Positions 6,283 through 13,099 of a stretch of 20,167 nt of DNA are shown here, piece by piece; position 1 is the stretch's first letter, and every line of letters starts with the position of its first letter. The stretch spans positions 1 through 20,167 of the forward strand of contig JAZQNP010000080.1 of the NCBI GenBank assembly GCA_045627405.1, read 5' to 3'. A model generated the notes under the pieces. The model was not told where the DNA came from. It ran no database searches and saw nothing but the letters and a program-made list of their open reading frames with translations. The DNA is from Firm-04 sp045627405 (GTDB lineage Bacteria > Bacillota > Clostridia > Oscillospirales > Ruminococcaceae). Both the position numbers and the translations under genes were made by a program.

Positions 6283-8322
6283 ATGAAAGAAATATTCCGG
6301 CAGATTTCGGATTTTCTGCGCAGCGGATTCCTTGTGCTGCTGGTTCTGGCAGCGGGATTTCTTGCTGTCTACCGGCTCATCCGGCTGCAAATTGTGGAAG
6401 CAAACAGTGAAACAGTTACCGCAGCACCCACGCAGACGGTCTATACGCAAATCGTGCCTGCAACACGCGGTGAAATTGTCGATTCCGAGGGGAATGCAAT
6501 CGTCTCCAACAAAATCGGCTATCATCTGATCATTGAGAAGGCGTATCTTCCGAGCGATCCCACAGCAAGCAATGCCGTGATCTATGCCGCTGTTCAGCTT
6601 TTGCAGGAAGCCGGTTATGAATGGAATGACACCACGCCGGTCTCGCTGACACAGCCGTACGCGTTTGAGCAGGGGCGTGAAAATGACGCGGATGCGATGA
6701 AAGAAAAGCTGCATCTCAACAGCTATGCCACTGCGGAAAACTGCATTGACAAGCTGATTTCTGACTATGAGATCAGCGATGACTACTCGGAAGAGGAAAA
6801 ACGCATCATTGCCGGCGTGCGCTATGAGATGCTGCTGCGGCAATTCTCGATGTCCAATGTGTTCTATCTCGCAAACGACATTGATCTTCCGCTGGTCACA
6901 TGCATCAAAGAGCTGCGTGTCACGCTGCCCGGCATCAATATTGCAGAGGCAGCCGTCCGCACTGTCGAACAGGGCGATGTACTCCCCCACGAAATCGGTT
7001 ATACCGGTCCGATCTTCAACGAAACTGAATATGAAGCACTGCTGACCAACGGTCACGATGATTATCTGCTTTCGGATACAGTCGGAAAAACCGGTCTGGA
7101 ACTGGCTTGTGAAGCAACCCTTCGCGGCTATAACGGCACAAGAGAAATCACGGTCACAAACGGAGAGGTCACTTCGGTCGATGTCACGGAGGAACCTGTC
7201 GGCGGACAGACCATTCAGCTTACGGTAAACAGCGGCTATCAGCGCGATCTGCAAGCACTGCTCAGCAGTTACTGCGCCCATCTGCGCACAACAGACAAAG
7301 AATGCCGCAATGCAAACTGCGGCGCGATTGTCGTACTCGATGCAAAAGACAATGCCGTCCTCGGCATGGCAACACTGCCGACCTATGATCTCAGTGAGCT
7401 GCTCGATGATTACTCGGCGGTCACGGCACGCGTCAACACACCGCTTGTCAACCGGGCAACCGACGGTCTTTACCGTCCCGGTTCCACATTCAAAACCATC
7501 ACTGCCACTGCCGGTCTGGACACCGGACTGATCAACGGAAACAGCACATTTTATTGCGGCAGAAATTTCCACTATATCGACACAACCTACCACTGCACCG
7601 GCACACACCGCAATATCAATGTCACCAAAGCCCTGACGGTATCCTGCAATATCTTTTTCTATAACCTCGGTCTGAATATGGGACTGGATACACTGCTCGA
7701 CTATGAAGCACGCTACGGGCTCGGCGCACCGCTCGGGCTGGAATCCGGCGACAGCGGCGGGTATCTGGCTTGTCCGGAGACATTTGAGGAGCTGGGACTG
7801 ACATGGTATGTCGGTGAACTGACGCAGGCGTCCATCGGTCAGTCGGAGATTCAGGTCACACCGCTGCAAATGGCAGTTGTTGCGTCAACCATTGCCAACG
7901 AAGGTGTACGTTACACACCGCATCTGATTGCATCCACATGGAACAATACCATGACCGAAAAAATCTCTGATTATGAGCCGGTCATTGCGCAGACCGTCAC
8001 CACGGGCAGCAACGAGGTCTACTCCTACATCGAACAGGGCATGATCGGTGCTGCACAGACAGCCATGCCCGCAGAATATGATCTCAATAAAATCGGCGTG
8101 AGCGTTGCCATCAAAACCGGTACACCGCAGTCCGCACGCGGAACCGACTCTTTTGTCATCGGTTATGCGCCGGCAGAAGCTCCGGAGATCGCCTTCTGTG
8201 CGGTCATTGAGGGCGGAAAGAATGCAAAATATATGGTAAGAGAGATTTTGCAGTCATATGCAAATGCGTATCCGGATTCGCAGATCGGTCAGGCGATGTA
8301 TACCACAGCGGCGGCAGAATGA
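6283..8322 (+). CDS. Class B penicillin-binding protein (peptidoglycan D,D-transpeptidase)
   Basis: 679 residues; cross-links peptidoglycan outside the membrane. It has a short cytoplasmic N-terminus and one membrane anchor (about 16-32, GFLVLLVLAAGFLAVYR). A dimerisation/pedestal domain follows with the family motif TRGEIVDSEGNAI near residue 63. The transpeptidase domain has all three catalytic motifs: STFK with nucleophile Ser401, SCN at 454-456 and KTG at 611-613. No PASTA repeats are present. It could belong to the PBP2/SpoVD/FtsI group; the exact member (elongation, division or spore cortex) cannot be told from motifs alone. It lies 26 nt after hisS and 10 nt before an ArsC-family gene. 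GAGGAG (6265-6270) is 12 nt before ATG 6283, rather distant. The nearby mreC/mreD and divIC genes make a cell-wall role in this region unsurprising. Confidence 0.92.
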   Translation: MKEIFRQISDFLRSGFLVLLVLAAGFLAVYRLIRLQIVEANSETVTAAPTQTVYTQIVPATRGEIVDSEGNAIVSNKIGYHLIIEKAYLPSDPTASNAVIYAAVQLLQEAGYEWNDTTPVSLTQPYAFEQGRENDADAMKEKLHLNSYATAENCIDKLISDYEISDDYSEEEKRIIAGVRYEMLLRQFSMSNVFYLANDIDLPLVTCIKELRVTLPGINIAEAAVRTVEQGDVLPHEIGYTGPIFNETEYEALLTNGHDDYLLSDTVGKTGLELACEATLRGYNGTREITVTNGEVTSVDVTEEPVGGQTIQLTVNSGYQRDLQALLSSYCAHLRTTDKECRNANCGAIVVLDAKDNAVLGMATLPTYDLSELLDDYSAVTARVNTPLVNRATDGLYRPGSTFKTITATAGLDTGLINGNSTFYCGRNFHYIDTTYHCTGTHRNINVTKALTVSCNIFFYNLGLNMGLDTLLDYEARYGLGAPLGLESGDSGGYLACPETFEELGLTWYVGELTQASIGQSEIQVTPLQMAVVASTIANEGVRYTPHLIASTWNNTMTEKISDYEPVIAQTVTTGSNEVYSYIEQGMIGAAQTAMPAEYDLNKIGVSVAIKTGTPQSARGTDSFVIGYAPAEAPEIAFCAVIEGGKNAKYMVREILQSYANAYPDSQIGQAMYTTAAAE

Positions 8323-8332
8323 GAGGTGTTCC

Positions 8333-8674
8333 ATGAATATTCAGGTTTTCGGAAAATCCAAATGCTTTGAAACCAAAAAAGCAGAACGCTTCTTCAAGGA
8401 ACGCGGCATCCGATTTCAGTCGATTGACCTGCCGGGCAAGGGCATGAGCAAGCGTGAGCTGGAAAGTGTCCTGCGCGCCGTCGGGGACATTTCCCTGCTG
8501 ATTGATGAAAAAAATAAGGATGCAGCACTGGTCAGATACCTGCTGCCGGATGCACAGTTTGAGAAATTGCTGGAAATTCCTGCATTGCTCCGCACGCCGA
8601 TCGTCCGGAACGGACAGAAAGCCACCGTCGGGGAAGCATCGGCGGTCTGGAAGCAGTGGATCGAAGAGGGATAA
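8333..8674 (+). CDS. ArsC/Spx-family thioredoxin-fold protein
   Basis: 113 residues; the compact thioredoxin-like fold of arsenate reductase and Spx relatives. It begins MNIQVFGKSKCFETKKAERFF, with a single N-terminal Cys11 in the place of the ArsC catalytic cysteine and without the second cysteine of a CXXC as found in Spx. The C-terminal block LLRTPIVRNGQKATVG fits the family's TPI/V...RP/NG strand. The substrate is unknown: similar genes are usually labelled ArsC-like without proof of arsenate reduction, and no arsenic genes lie nearby. ATG 8333 has GAGAGGTG about 5 nt upstream. An in-frame extension to 8258 overlaps the PBP gene and has no coding support. It is probably co-transcribed with the PBP gene. 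Confidence 0.82.
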   Translation: MNIQVFGKSKCFETKKAERFFKERGIRFQSIDLPGKGMSKRELESVLRAVGDISLLIDEKNKDAALVRYLLPDAQFEKLLEIPALLRTPIVRNGQKATVGEASAVWKQWIEEG

Positions 8675-8683
8675 ATTATATCT

Positions 8684-8753
8684 GAATCCGGAATTCGGAA
8701 TCACGAACGTAAATCTTCACTATTCTTCATTCCGCATTCCCCATTCCGCATTC
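8684..8753. repeat. ATTCCG-rich intergenic repeats
   Basis: CATTCCGCATTC occurs at 8728-8739 and 8742-8753 (14-bp period), preceded by a TCCGGAATTCGGA dyad near 8687-8699. It is low-complexity sequence between the ArsC-like gene and the valS promoter. It may be remnants of a dispersed repeat and has no coding content. Confidence 0.45.
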
Positions 8754-8791
8754 ATATAACTGCAAAAATCAGGATTTATCCTTGTTTAGTC

Positions 8792-8820
8792 TTGACAATC
8801 GGAAAAATCCGTGCTATAAT
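8792..8820 (+). promoter_or_regulatory. Consensus sigma-A promoter of the valS leader
   Basis: TTGACA (8792-8797), 17 bp, TATAAT (8815-8820) preceded by TG. The predicted start near 8827 is just upstream of the T-box stem I. Confidence 0.9.
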
Positions 8821-8826
8821 AATCCC

Positions 8827-9128
8827 AGACAAATGCGATGACGAACGAGTAGTACATTCCGAAGCAGCGGTACAGAGAGGATGCGTCCGGTGTAAGCATC
8901 TCCGCTGCGGAATCGAAGTCGCGTTCCGAGCAGCGGACAGGAAAGCCTGTATCCACAGGAGAACTGTCTGACGGTTGTCCGCCGTCAAAGGACAGGCAGT
9001 CTATCATGTCACACATGAATGCTGCCGCAATGAGGGCAGTATTCCTGCAAAATACTGCTGAATTCAGGTGGTACCGCGGATGAAAACACATTCGCCCTGA
9101 ACGTAATCGAAGCGTTCAGGGCGTTTTT
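8827..9128 (+). promoter_or_regulatory. T-box leader of valS, specifier codon GTC
   Basis: A tRNA-sensing transcription switch: uncharged tRNA-Val should stabilise an antiterminator and let valS be read. Stem I begins with the K-turn region GCGATGACGAACGAG and the AGTA element (about 8835-8855). The specifier codon GTC (Val) sits at 8918-8920 in the context GAA-GTC-G. A long hairpin GCAGTATT/AATACTGC precedes the T-box AGGTGGTACCGCGG (9066-9079). The antiterminator can pair TTCAGG (9063-9068) with CCTGAA (9096-9101). The competing terminator is CGCCCTGAACG (9093-9103) with CGTTCAGGGCG (9113-9123), an 11-bp perfect stem with TTTTT (9124-9128). The specifier agrees with the downstream gene. Confidence 0.93.
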
Positions 9129-9166
9129 ATTTCCTGAACAGCATCTCTTACACAAGGAGGAAAACC

Positions 9167-11782
9167 ATGAAAGAACTCGCAAAAAACTATGAACCTGCCG
9201 AATTCGAGGACCGGATCTATCAGCAGTGGATGGACAAGCACTGCTTCCATGCGGAAACCGATCCGACAAAGATCCCCTATACCATTGTGATCCCGCCTCC
9301 GAATGTCACCGGTCAGCTCCACATGGGACACGCACTCGATGAGACCTTGCAGGACATTCTCATCCGCTGGAAACGTATGAGCGGCTACTCGACGCTCTGG
9401 CTCCCCGGAACAGATCATGCCGCGATTGCAACAGAGGCAAAGATTGTCGAAGCACTCCGAAAGGAGGGGCTGACCAAAGATGACCTCGGCAGAGACGGCT
9501 TTATGGAGCGTGCGTGGGCTTGGAAAGAGCAGTATGCCGGACGCATTGACCAGCAGCTCATGAAGCTCGGCTCCTCCTGCGACTGGGAACGCGAACGCTT
9601 TACTATGGACGAAGGCTGCTCGGAGGCAGTCAAGCAGGTGTTCATCGACTACTACGAAAAAGGTCTGATCTACCGCGGCGAACGCATCATCAACTGGTGT
9701 CCGCACTGCCTGACCTCGATCTCCAATGCGGAGGTGACCTATGAGGAGCAGGAGGGTCATTTCTGGCATCTGCGCTATCCGTTCACAGACGGTTCGGGCT
9801 ATCTCGAACTCGCCACAACCAGACCGGAAACGCTGCTCGGTGATACCGCTGTTGCCGTCAACCCCAAGGACGAACGCTACAAGGACTATGTCGGCAAGAT
9901 GCTGACACTCCCGCTTGTCGGCAGACAGATCCCCGTTGTTGCAGACAGCTATGTCGATATGGAATTCGGTACCGGTGTCGTGAAGATCACGCCGGCACAC
10001 GACCCCAATGACTTCATGGTCGGTCAGCGTCATAATCTCGAAATCATCAATGTGATGACAGAGGATGCAAAGATCACCGAGGATTATCCGAAATACGCCG
10101 GTATGGATCGCTACGAAGCAAGAAAAGCGATCATCGCTGACCTTGAAGAGGGCGGTTTCCTGATCGAGACAGAAGCGCATGTCCACAATGTCGGCACCTG
10201 CTACCGCTGCGGCACGACCGTCGAACCGAGAGTGTCCCTGCAATGGTTTGTGAAAATGGACGAACTGGCAAAACCTGCAATCGAAGCCGTGCGCAGCGGC
10301 GAGATCAAATTTGTGCCGGAGCGTTTTGATAAGCTCTATTTCAACTGGATGGAGGACATCAGAGACTGGTGCATCTCCCGTCAGCTCTGGTGGGGTCACC
10401 GTATCCCTGCGTTCTACTGCGATGACTGCGGTGAGCTGGTCGTCACAAAGGAAGATCACGCGGTCTGTCCCAAATGCGGCAAGGAAATGCGGCAAGATCC
10501 GGACACGCTGGACACATGGTTCTCTTCGGCACTGTGGCCCTTCTCGACCCTCGGCTGGCCGGAGAAAACAGATGATCTGCGGTATTTCTATCCGACAGAC
10601 ACACTGGTCACAGGCTATGATATTATCACATTCTGGGTCTCTCGCATGATTGTTGCGGCAATGGCGCATATGGACGAAGTGCCGTTCAAGCATGTGCTGA
10701 TCCACGGTCTGGTGCGCGATGCGCAGGGCAGAAAGATGTCGAAATCCCTCGGAAACGGCATTGATCCGCTCGAAATCATCGACACCTACGGCGCGGACGC
10801 GCTGCGCTTTATGCTCGCAACGGGCAATTCGCCCGGAAATGACATGCGCTTCACCGATGACAAGGTGAAGGCTGCCCGCAATTTTGCAAACAAGCTCTGG
10901 AATGCTTCCCGCTTTGTGATGATGAATCTGCCGGATGATTTCAAGTTCACCGGTCTGCCGGAGCATCTTCGTGCAGAAGATCAGTGGATTGTCAGCAAGT
11001 TCAATCAGCTCGCAAAGGATGTCGGAGAAAATCTCGATCACTTTGAACTCGGCGTTGCTTCCACAAAGCTCTACGATTTCATCTGGGATGTGTACTGCGA
11101 CTGGTATATTGAGCTGACTAAGCCGAGAATGCGTGCGGGCGGTGAGGCAAAGTCCTCCGCAGAGCAGGTGCTTGTCTGGGTGCTGCGCGGCATGCTCAAA
11201 CTCCTGCATCCGTTTATGCCGTTCATCACCGAAGAAATCTGGCAGGTGCTGACAGACGGCGAAAGCATGATTATTCTGGAAGAGTTCCCGACCTACAAAA
11301 CAGAACTCGATTTCACCGCTGCTGCAAACGATTTTGAAAAGGTCATCGCGGCAATCAAGGCGGTGCGCATGAGCCGCACGGAACTGAATGTCCCGAATTC
11401 GGTCAAGGCAAAGCTCTATTTTGAGACACTGGAAGTCGATCTGTTCTCTGCAAGCAGCATCTTCTTTGAGAATATGGTCGGTGCATCCGAGCTGGAATTC
11501 GGTCAGAATTATCAGTTCAAAAACGCGCTGACTGCCGTGACCGACTGCGCCCGTATCTTTATCCCGATGGATCAGCTCGTCGATAAGGAAAAAGAACTGG
11601 CGCGGCTTGCAAAGGAAGAGGCAAAGGTGCGCAAGGAAATTGAAATTGTGCAGAACAAGCTCAGCAACGAGGGCTTCTGCGCAAAGGCTCCTGCACAACT
11701 GATTCAGAATGAGCGTGAAAAGCTCGCAAAAGCGCAGGAAAAACTTGCAAAAGTTCTCGAATCCATTGCAAGCTGGCAGTAA
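9167..11782 (+). CDS. valS: Valyl-tRNA synthetase
   Basis: 871 residues, full length for a bacterial ValRS; charges tRNA-Val. The HIGH-type motif is HMGH (52-55) within PPPNVTGQLHMGHALD. The editing (CP1) domain lies at about 190-390, with TTRPETLLGDTAVAV. A zinc-ribbon insertion has CDDC and CPKC pairs at about 415-440, and the KMSKS motif is at 523-527. An anticodon-binding domain and the C-terminal coiled-coil arm (about 805-868, rich in Lys, Glu and Ala) typical of ValRS follow. ATG 9167 has AAGGAGG 7 nt upstream. It is controlled by the T-box leader directly in front and ends at its own terminator, so it is a single-gene unit. The long minus-strand frame opposite it is a shadow. Confidence 0.98.
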   Translation: MKELAKNYEPAEFEDRIYQQWMDKHCFHAETDPTKIPYTIVIPPPNVTGQLHMGHALDETLQDILIRWKRMSGYSTLWLPGTDHAAIATEAKIVEALRKEGLTKDDLGRDGFMERAWAWKEQYAGRIDQQLMKLGSSCDWERERFTMDEGCSEAVKQVFIDYYEKGLIYRGERIINWCPHCLTSISNAEVTYEEQEGHFWHLRYPFTDGSGYLELATTRPETLLGDTAVAVNPKDERYKDYVGKMLTLPLVGRQIPVVADSYVDMEFGTGVVKITPAHDPNDFMVGQRHNLEIINVMTEDAKITEDYPKYAGMDRYEARKAIIADLEEGGFLIETEAHVHNVGTCYRCGTTVEPRVSLQWFVKMDELAKPAIEAVRSGEIKFVPERFDKLYFNWMEDIRDWCISRQLWWGHRIPAFYCDDCGELVVTKEDHAVCPKCGKEMRQDPDTLDTWFSSALWPFSTLGWPEKTDDLRYFYPTDTLVTGYDIITFWVSRMIVAAMAHMDEVPFKHVLIHGLVRDAQGRKMSKSLGNGIDPLEIIDTYGADALRFMLATGNSPGNDMRFTDDKVKAARNFANKLWNASRFVMMNLPDDFKFTGLPEHLRAEDQWIVSKFNQLAKDVGENLDHFELGVASTKLYDFIWDVYCDWYIELTKPRMRAGGEAKSSAEQVLVWVLRGMLKLLHPFMPFITEEIWQVLTDGESMIILEEFPTYKTELDFTAAANDFEKVIAAIKAVRMSRTELNVPNSVKAKLYFETLEVDLFSASSIFFENMVGASELEFGQNYQFKNALTAVTDCARIFIPMDQLVDKEKELARLAKEEAKVRKEIEIVQNKLSNEGFCAKAPAQLIQNEREKLAKAQEKLAKVLESIASWQ

Positions 11783-11794
11783 TTTCAAATCTCA

Positions 11795-11838
11795 CAAACA
11801 TGCTGCGGTGTCCTCTTGACGCTGCGGCATGTTTTGTT
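11795..11838 (+). terminator. Intrinsic terminator of valS
   Basis: AACATGCTGCGGTG (11797-11810) pairs with CGCTGCGGCATGTT (11820-11833) over 14 positions including three G-T wobbles, followed by a T-rich tail (TTTTGTT). Confidence 0.75.
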
Positions 11839-11857
11839 CTGAATCCGCCTTTTGCTG

Positions 11858-11866
11858 CATACGATA
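11858..11866 (+). promoter_or_regulatory. Possible mother-cell -10 element before yabP
   Basis: CATACGATA resembles the sigma-E -10 (CATACAnT) and also fits CATAnnnTA of sigma-K. It lies 27 nt before the yabP start and after the valS terminator, where a sporulation promoter is expected. The -35 region is a poor match, so the call rests on position and the -10 only. Confidence 0.35.
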
Positions 11867-11892
11867 TTCAAAAAGAGCAGGAGGCATCTGTC

Positions 11893-12168
11893 ATGAATCC
11901 ACCAAATGCAGCTCACCGGATCGAAATGGAAAACAGATCGCATCTGACAGTCTCCGCTGTGACCGGTATCGACAGCAGCGATGACCGCACCGTGATCTTA
12001 TATACAAAGCTCGGCAAGCTGACAGTTCTCGGCAAAAATATGCACCTGACGCAGCTCAGCCTCGAAACCGAAACCGCAATCATTGACGGTGACATTCAGG
12101 CTCTTCGCTACGGAGACCGCGACCGCACAACGGTTTCCGGATTGAGACGGAGGATACAGCGCGCGTGA
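11893..12168 (+). CDS. yabP: Sporulation protein YabP
   Basis: 91 residues; a YabP-family protein needed for spore formation, thought to act at the forespore envelope together with YabQ. The family core is visible as HRIEMENRSHLTVSAV, VILYTKLGKLTVLGKNMHL and an acidic IDGDIQALRYGD segment, a small all-beta domain. Start choice: ATG 11893 (MNPPNAAHRI) has AGGAGG 8 nt upstream; the longer frame from 11800 begins inside the valS terminator. The C-terminal Arg-rich tail (SGLRRRIQRA) is not conserved as far as I can tell. The stop overlaps the yabQ start region (GTGATGA), so the two are coupled. In many Firmicutes the order is yabO/hslR-yabP-yabQ-divIC; the S4-domain gene is absent here. Confidence 0.9.
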   Translation: MNPPNAAHRIEMENRSHLTVSAVTGIDSSDDRTVILYTKLGKLTVLGKNMHLTQLSLETETAIIDGDIQALRYGDRDRTTVSGLRRRIQRA

Positions 12169-12614
12169 TGAATATGCCCGATTTTTCGATCTCCGTCTCG
12201 CAGGAAGCAAGACTCTTTCTCATGAGCTGTCTGCTCGGCATTCCCATCGGGATGCTGCTTGACGGCTTTCGTCTGCTCCGCGCACTGCTCCCCCACCATA
12301 AGCTGACGGTTTTTCTGGAAGATGCACTGCTGGCATTCTCGGCATGTTTGCTGCTGCAATTTTACGCATCTGCTTTTGCAAGGAGCGATCTGCGATATTA
12401 TTTCGCCGTCGGCGCACTGCTGGGACTGTGCCTCTGGGTGCTGACAGTCGGTGCCGTCTGGATGCGGATGCTCACACGGGTACGCAGCCGCGCAAAGCAA
12501 ACTGCCGCTGCTGTCCTCCGATTTTTATGGAAGATACGGCAAAAAACGACTGCTGTTTTTGTGAGAAATCCCAAAAAAACTGATGAAGCACTTTTTTCGG
12601 GCGAAAACACTTGA
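12168..12614 (+). CDS. yabQ: Spore cortex biosynthesis protein YabQ
   Basis: 148 residues; a membrane protein required for cortex formation in the YabP/YabQ pair. It has hydrophobic segments at about 16-32 (FLMSCLLGIPIGMLLDG, with the family-typical GxxxGxxxDGFRLLR), 47-64 (LEDALLAFSACLLLQFYA) and 76-98 (YFAVGALLGLCLWVLTVGAVW), then a basic cytoplasmic tail. Start choice: the ATG at 12168 overlaps the yabP stop (TGATG); a GTG at 12165 and an ATG at 12174 are alternatives, and CGGAGGA at 12148-12154 could serve any of them. The -35 box of the divIC promoter overlaps the last codons. Confidence 0.85.
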   Translation: MNMPDFSISVSQEARLFLMSCLLGIPIGMLLDGFRLLRALLPHHKLTVFLEDALLAFSACLLLQFYASAFARSDLRYYFAVGALLGLCLWVLTVGAVWMRMLTRVRSRAKQTAAAVLRFLWKIRQKTTAVFVRNPKKTDEALFSGENT

Positions 12615-12639
12615 CCGCAGAACAATTTTGCAGTATAAT
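12611..12639 (+). promoter_or_regulatory. Sigma-A promoter of divIC
   Basis: TTGACC (12611-12616), 17 bp, TATAAT (12634-12639). The -35 overlaps the yabQ stop codon. It gives divIC a vegetative promoter separate from the sporulation genes before it, with a leader of about 78 nt. Confidence 0.85.
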
Positions 12640-12723
12640 AATTCTATATAAGCGTATCGGTTTGACCGCCGGTATGTAATAAAGAAATCGGTCATTTGCA
12701 ATGTGCAGGCAAGGAGAAGAACA

Positions 12724-13050
12724 ATGGAACGAAAGAAAGGCTCACGCCGTCAGAATGCGAAATATCGCAGACGAGCGGTGATCGGCTGGATTGTTTCCAA
12801 GCTGGTTGCAATCGGTCTGGTTGTGGCATGTGTGATCTCGTTTGTGTCCACACAGGCGACACTGCTCGAAAAACGGCAGGAACAGCAGGAACTGGAAGCT
12901 GCAATCGAAGCGGCAAAGGAAGAACAGGAAGAACTCGAAAAATTCATCGAAGCGGATGATATTGAGGGGTATATGGAAAAGGCGGCGATTGAAGAACTCA
13001 ATTATGCCTATCCGAATGAACGACGCTTTTTTGATACCTCACGCAACTGA
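12724..13050 (+). CDS. divIC: Septum formation initiator, DivIC/FtsB family
   Basis: 108 residues; a bitopic division protein of the FtsL/DivIC/DivIB group that assembles at the septum. It has a basic cytoplasmic N-terminus (RKKGSRRQNAKYRRR), one membrane segment (about 23-42, IVSKLVAIGLVVACVISFVS) and a long Glu/Gln-rich coiled coil (about 45-80). A conserved end follows, with GYMEKAAIEELNYAYPNERRFFD, where FtsB/DivIC proteins carry an E-x-A-R/E-x-x-L-x-Y/x-x-P motif. ATG 12724 has AAGGAGA 7 nt upstream. Its place after yabP-yabQ is the usual synteny in Firmicutes and supports DivIC over other small coiled-coil proteins. Confidence 0.88.
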   Translation: MERKKGSRRQNAKYRRRAVIGWIVSKLVAIGLVVACVISFVSTQATLLEKRQEQQELEAAIEAAKEEQEELEKFIEADDIEGYMEKAAIEELNYAYPNERRFFDTSRN

Positions 13051-13069
13051 TTCTGAATATGCAAAGCAA

Positions 13070-13094
13070 AACCGGAGGCACTGTGCCTCCGGTT
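13070..13094. terminator. Bidirectional intrinsic terminator (divIC / ABC permease)
   Basis: AACCGGAGGCA (13070-13080) and TGCCTCCGGTT (13084-13094) form an 11-bp perfect stem with a 3-nt loop. TTATTTGTT follows on plus and TTTTGCTTTG on minus, serving the two convergent transcription units. Confidence 0.82.
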
Positions 13095-13099
13095 ATTTG

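Noticed and set aside
6151..7869. 572-codon open frame on the minus strand opposite the penicillin-binding protein
   Set aside because: Antisense to a gene with all three transpeptidase motifs; low-complexity, cysteine-rich translation and no start signals.
9116..11788. 890-codon open frame on the minus strand opposite valS
   Set aside because: It mirrors a clear ValRS with complete motifs; the protein is Cys/His/Ile-rich with no recognisable domain. A codon-usage shadow.
12165..12167. GTG as the yabQ start
   Set aside because: Possible, but the next codon is an ATG that overlaps the yabP stop as TGATG; kept as an alternative only.
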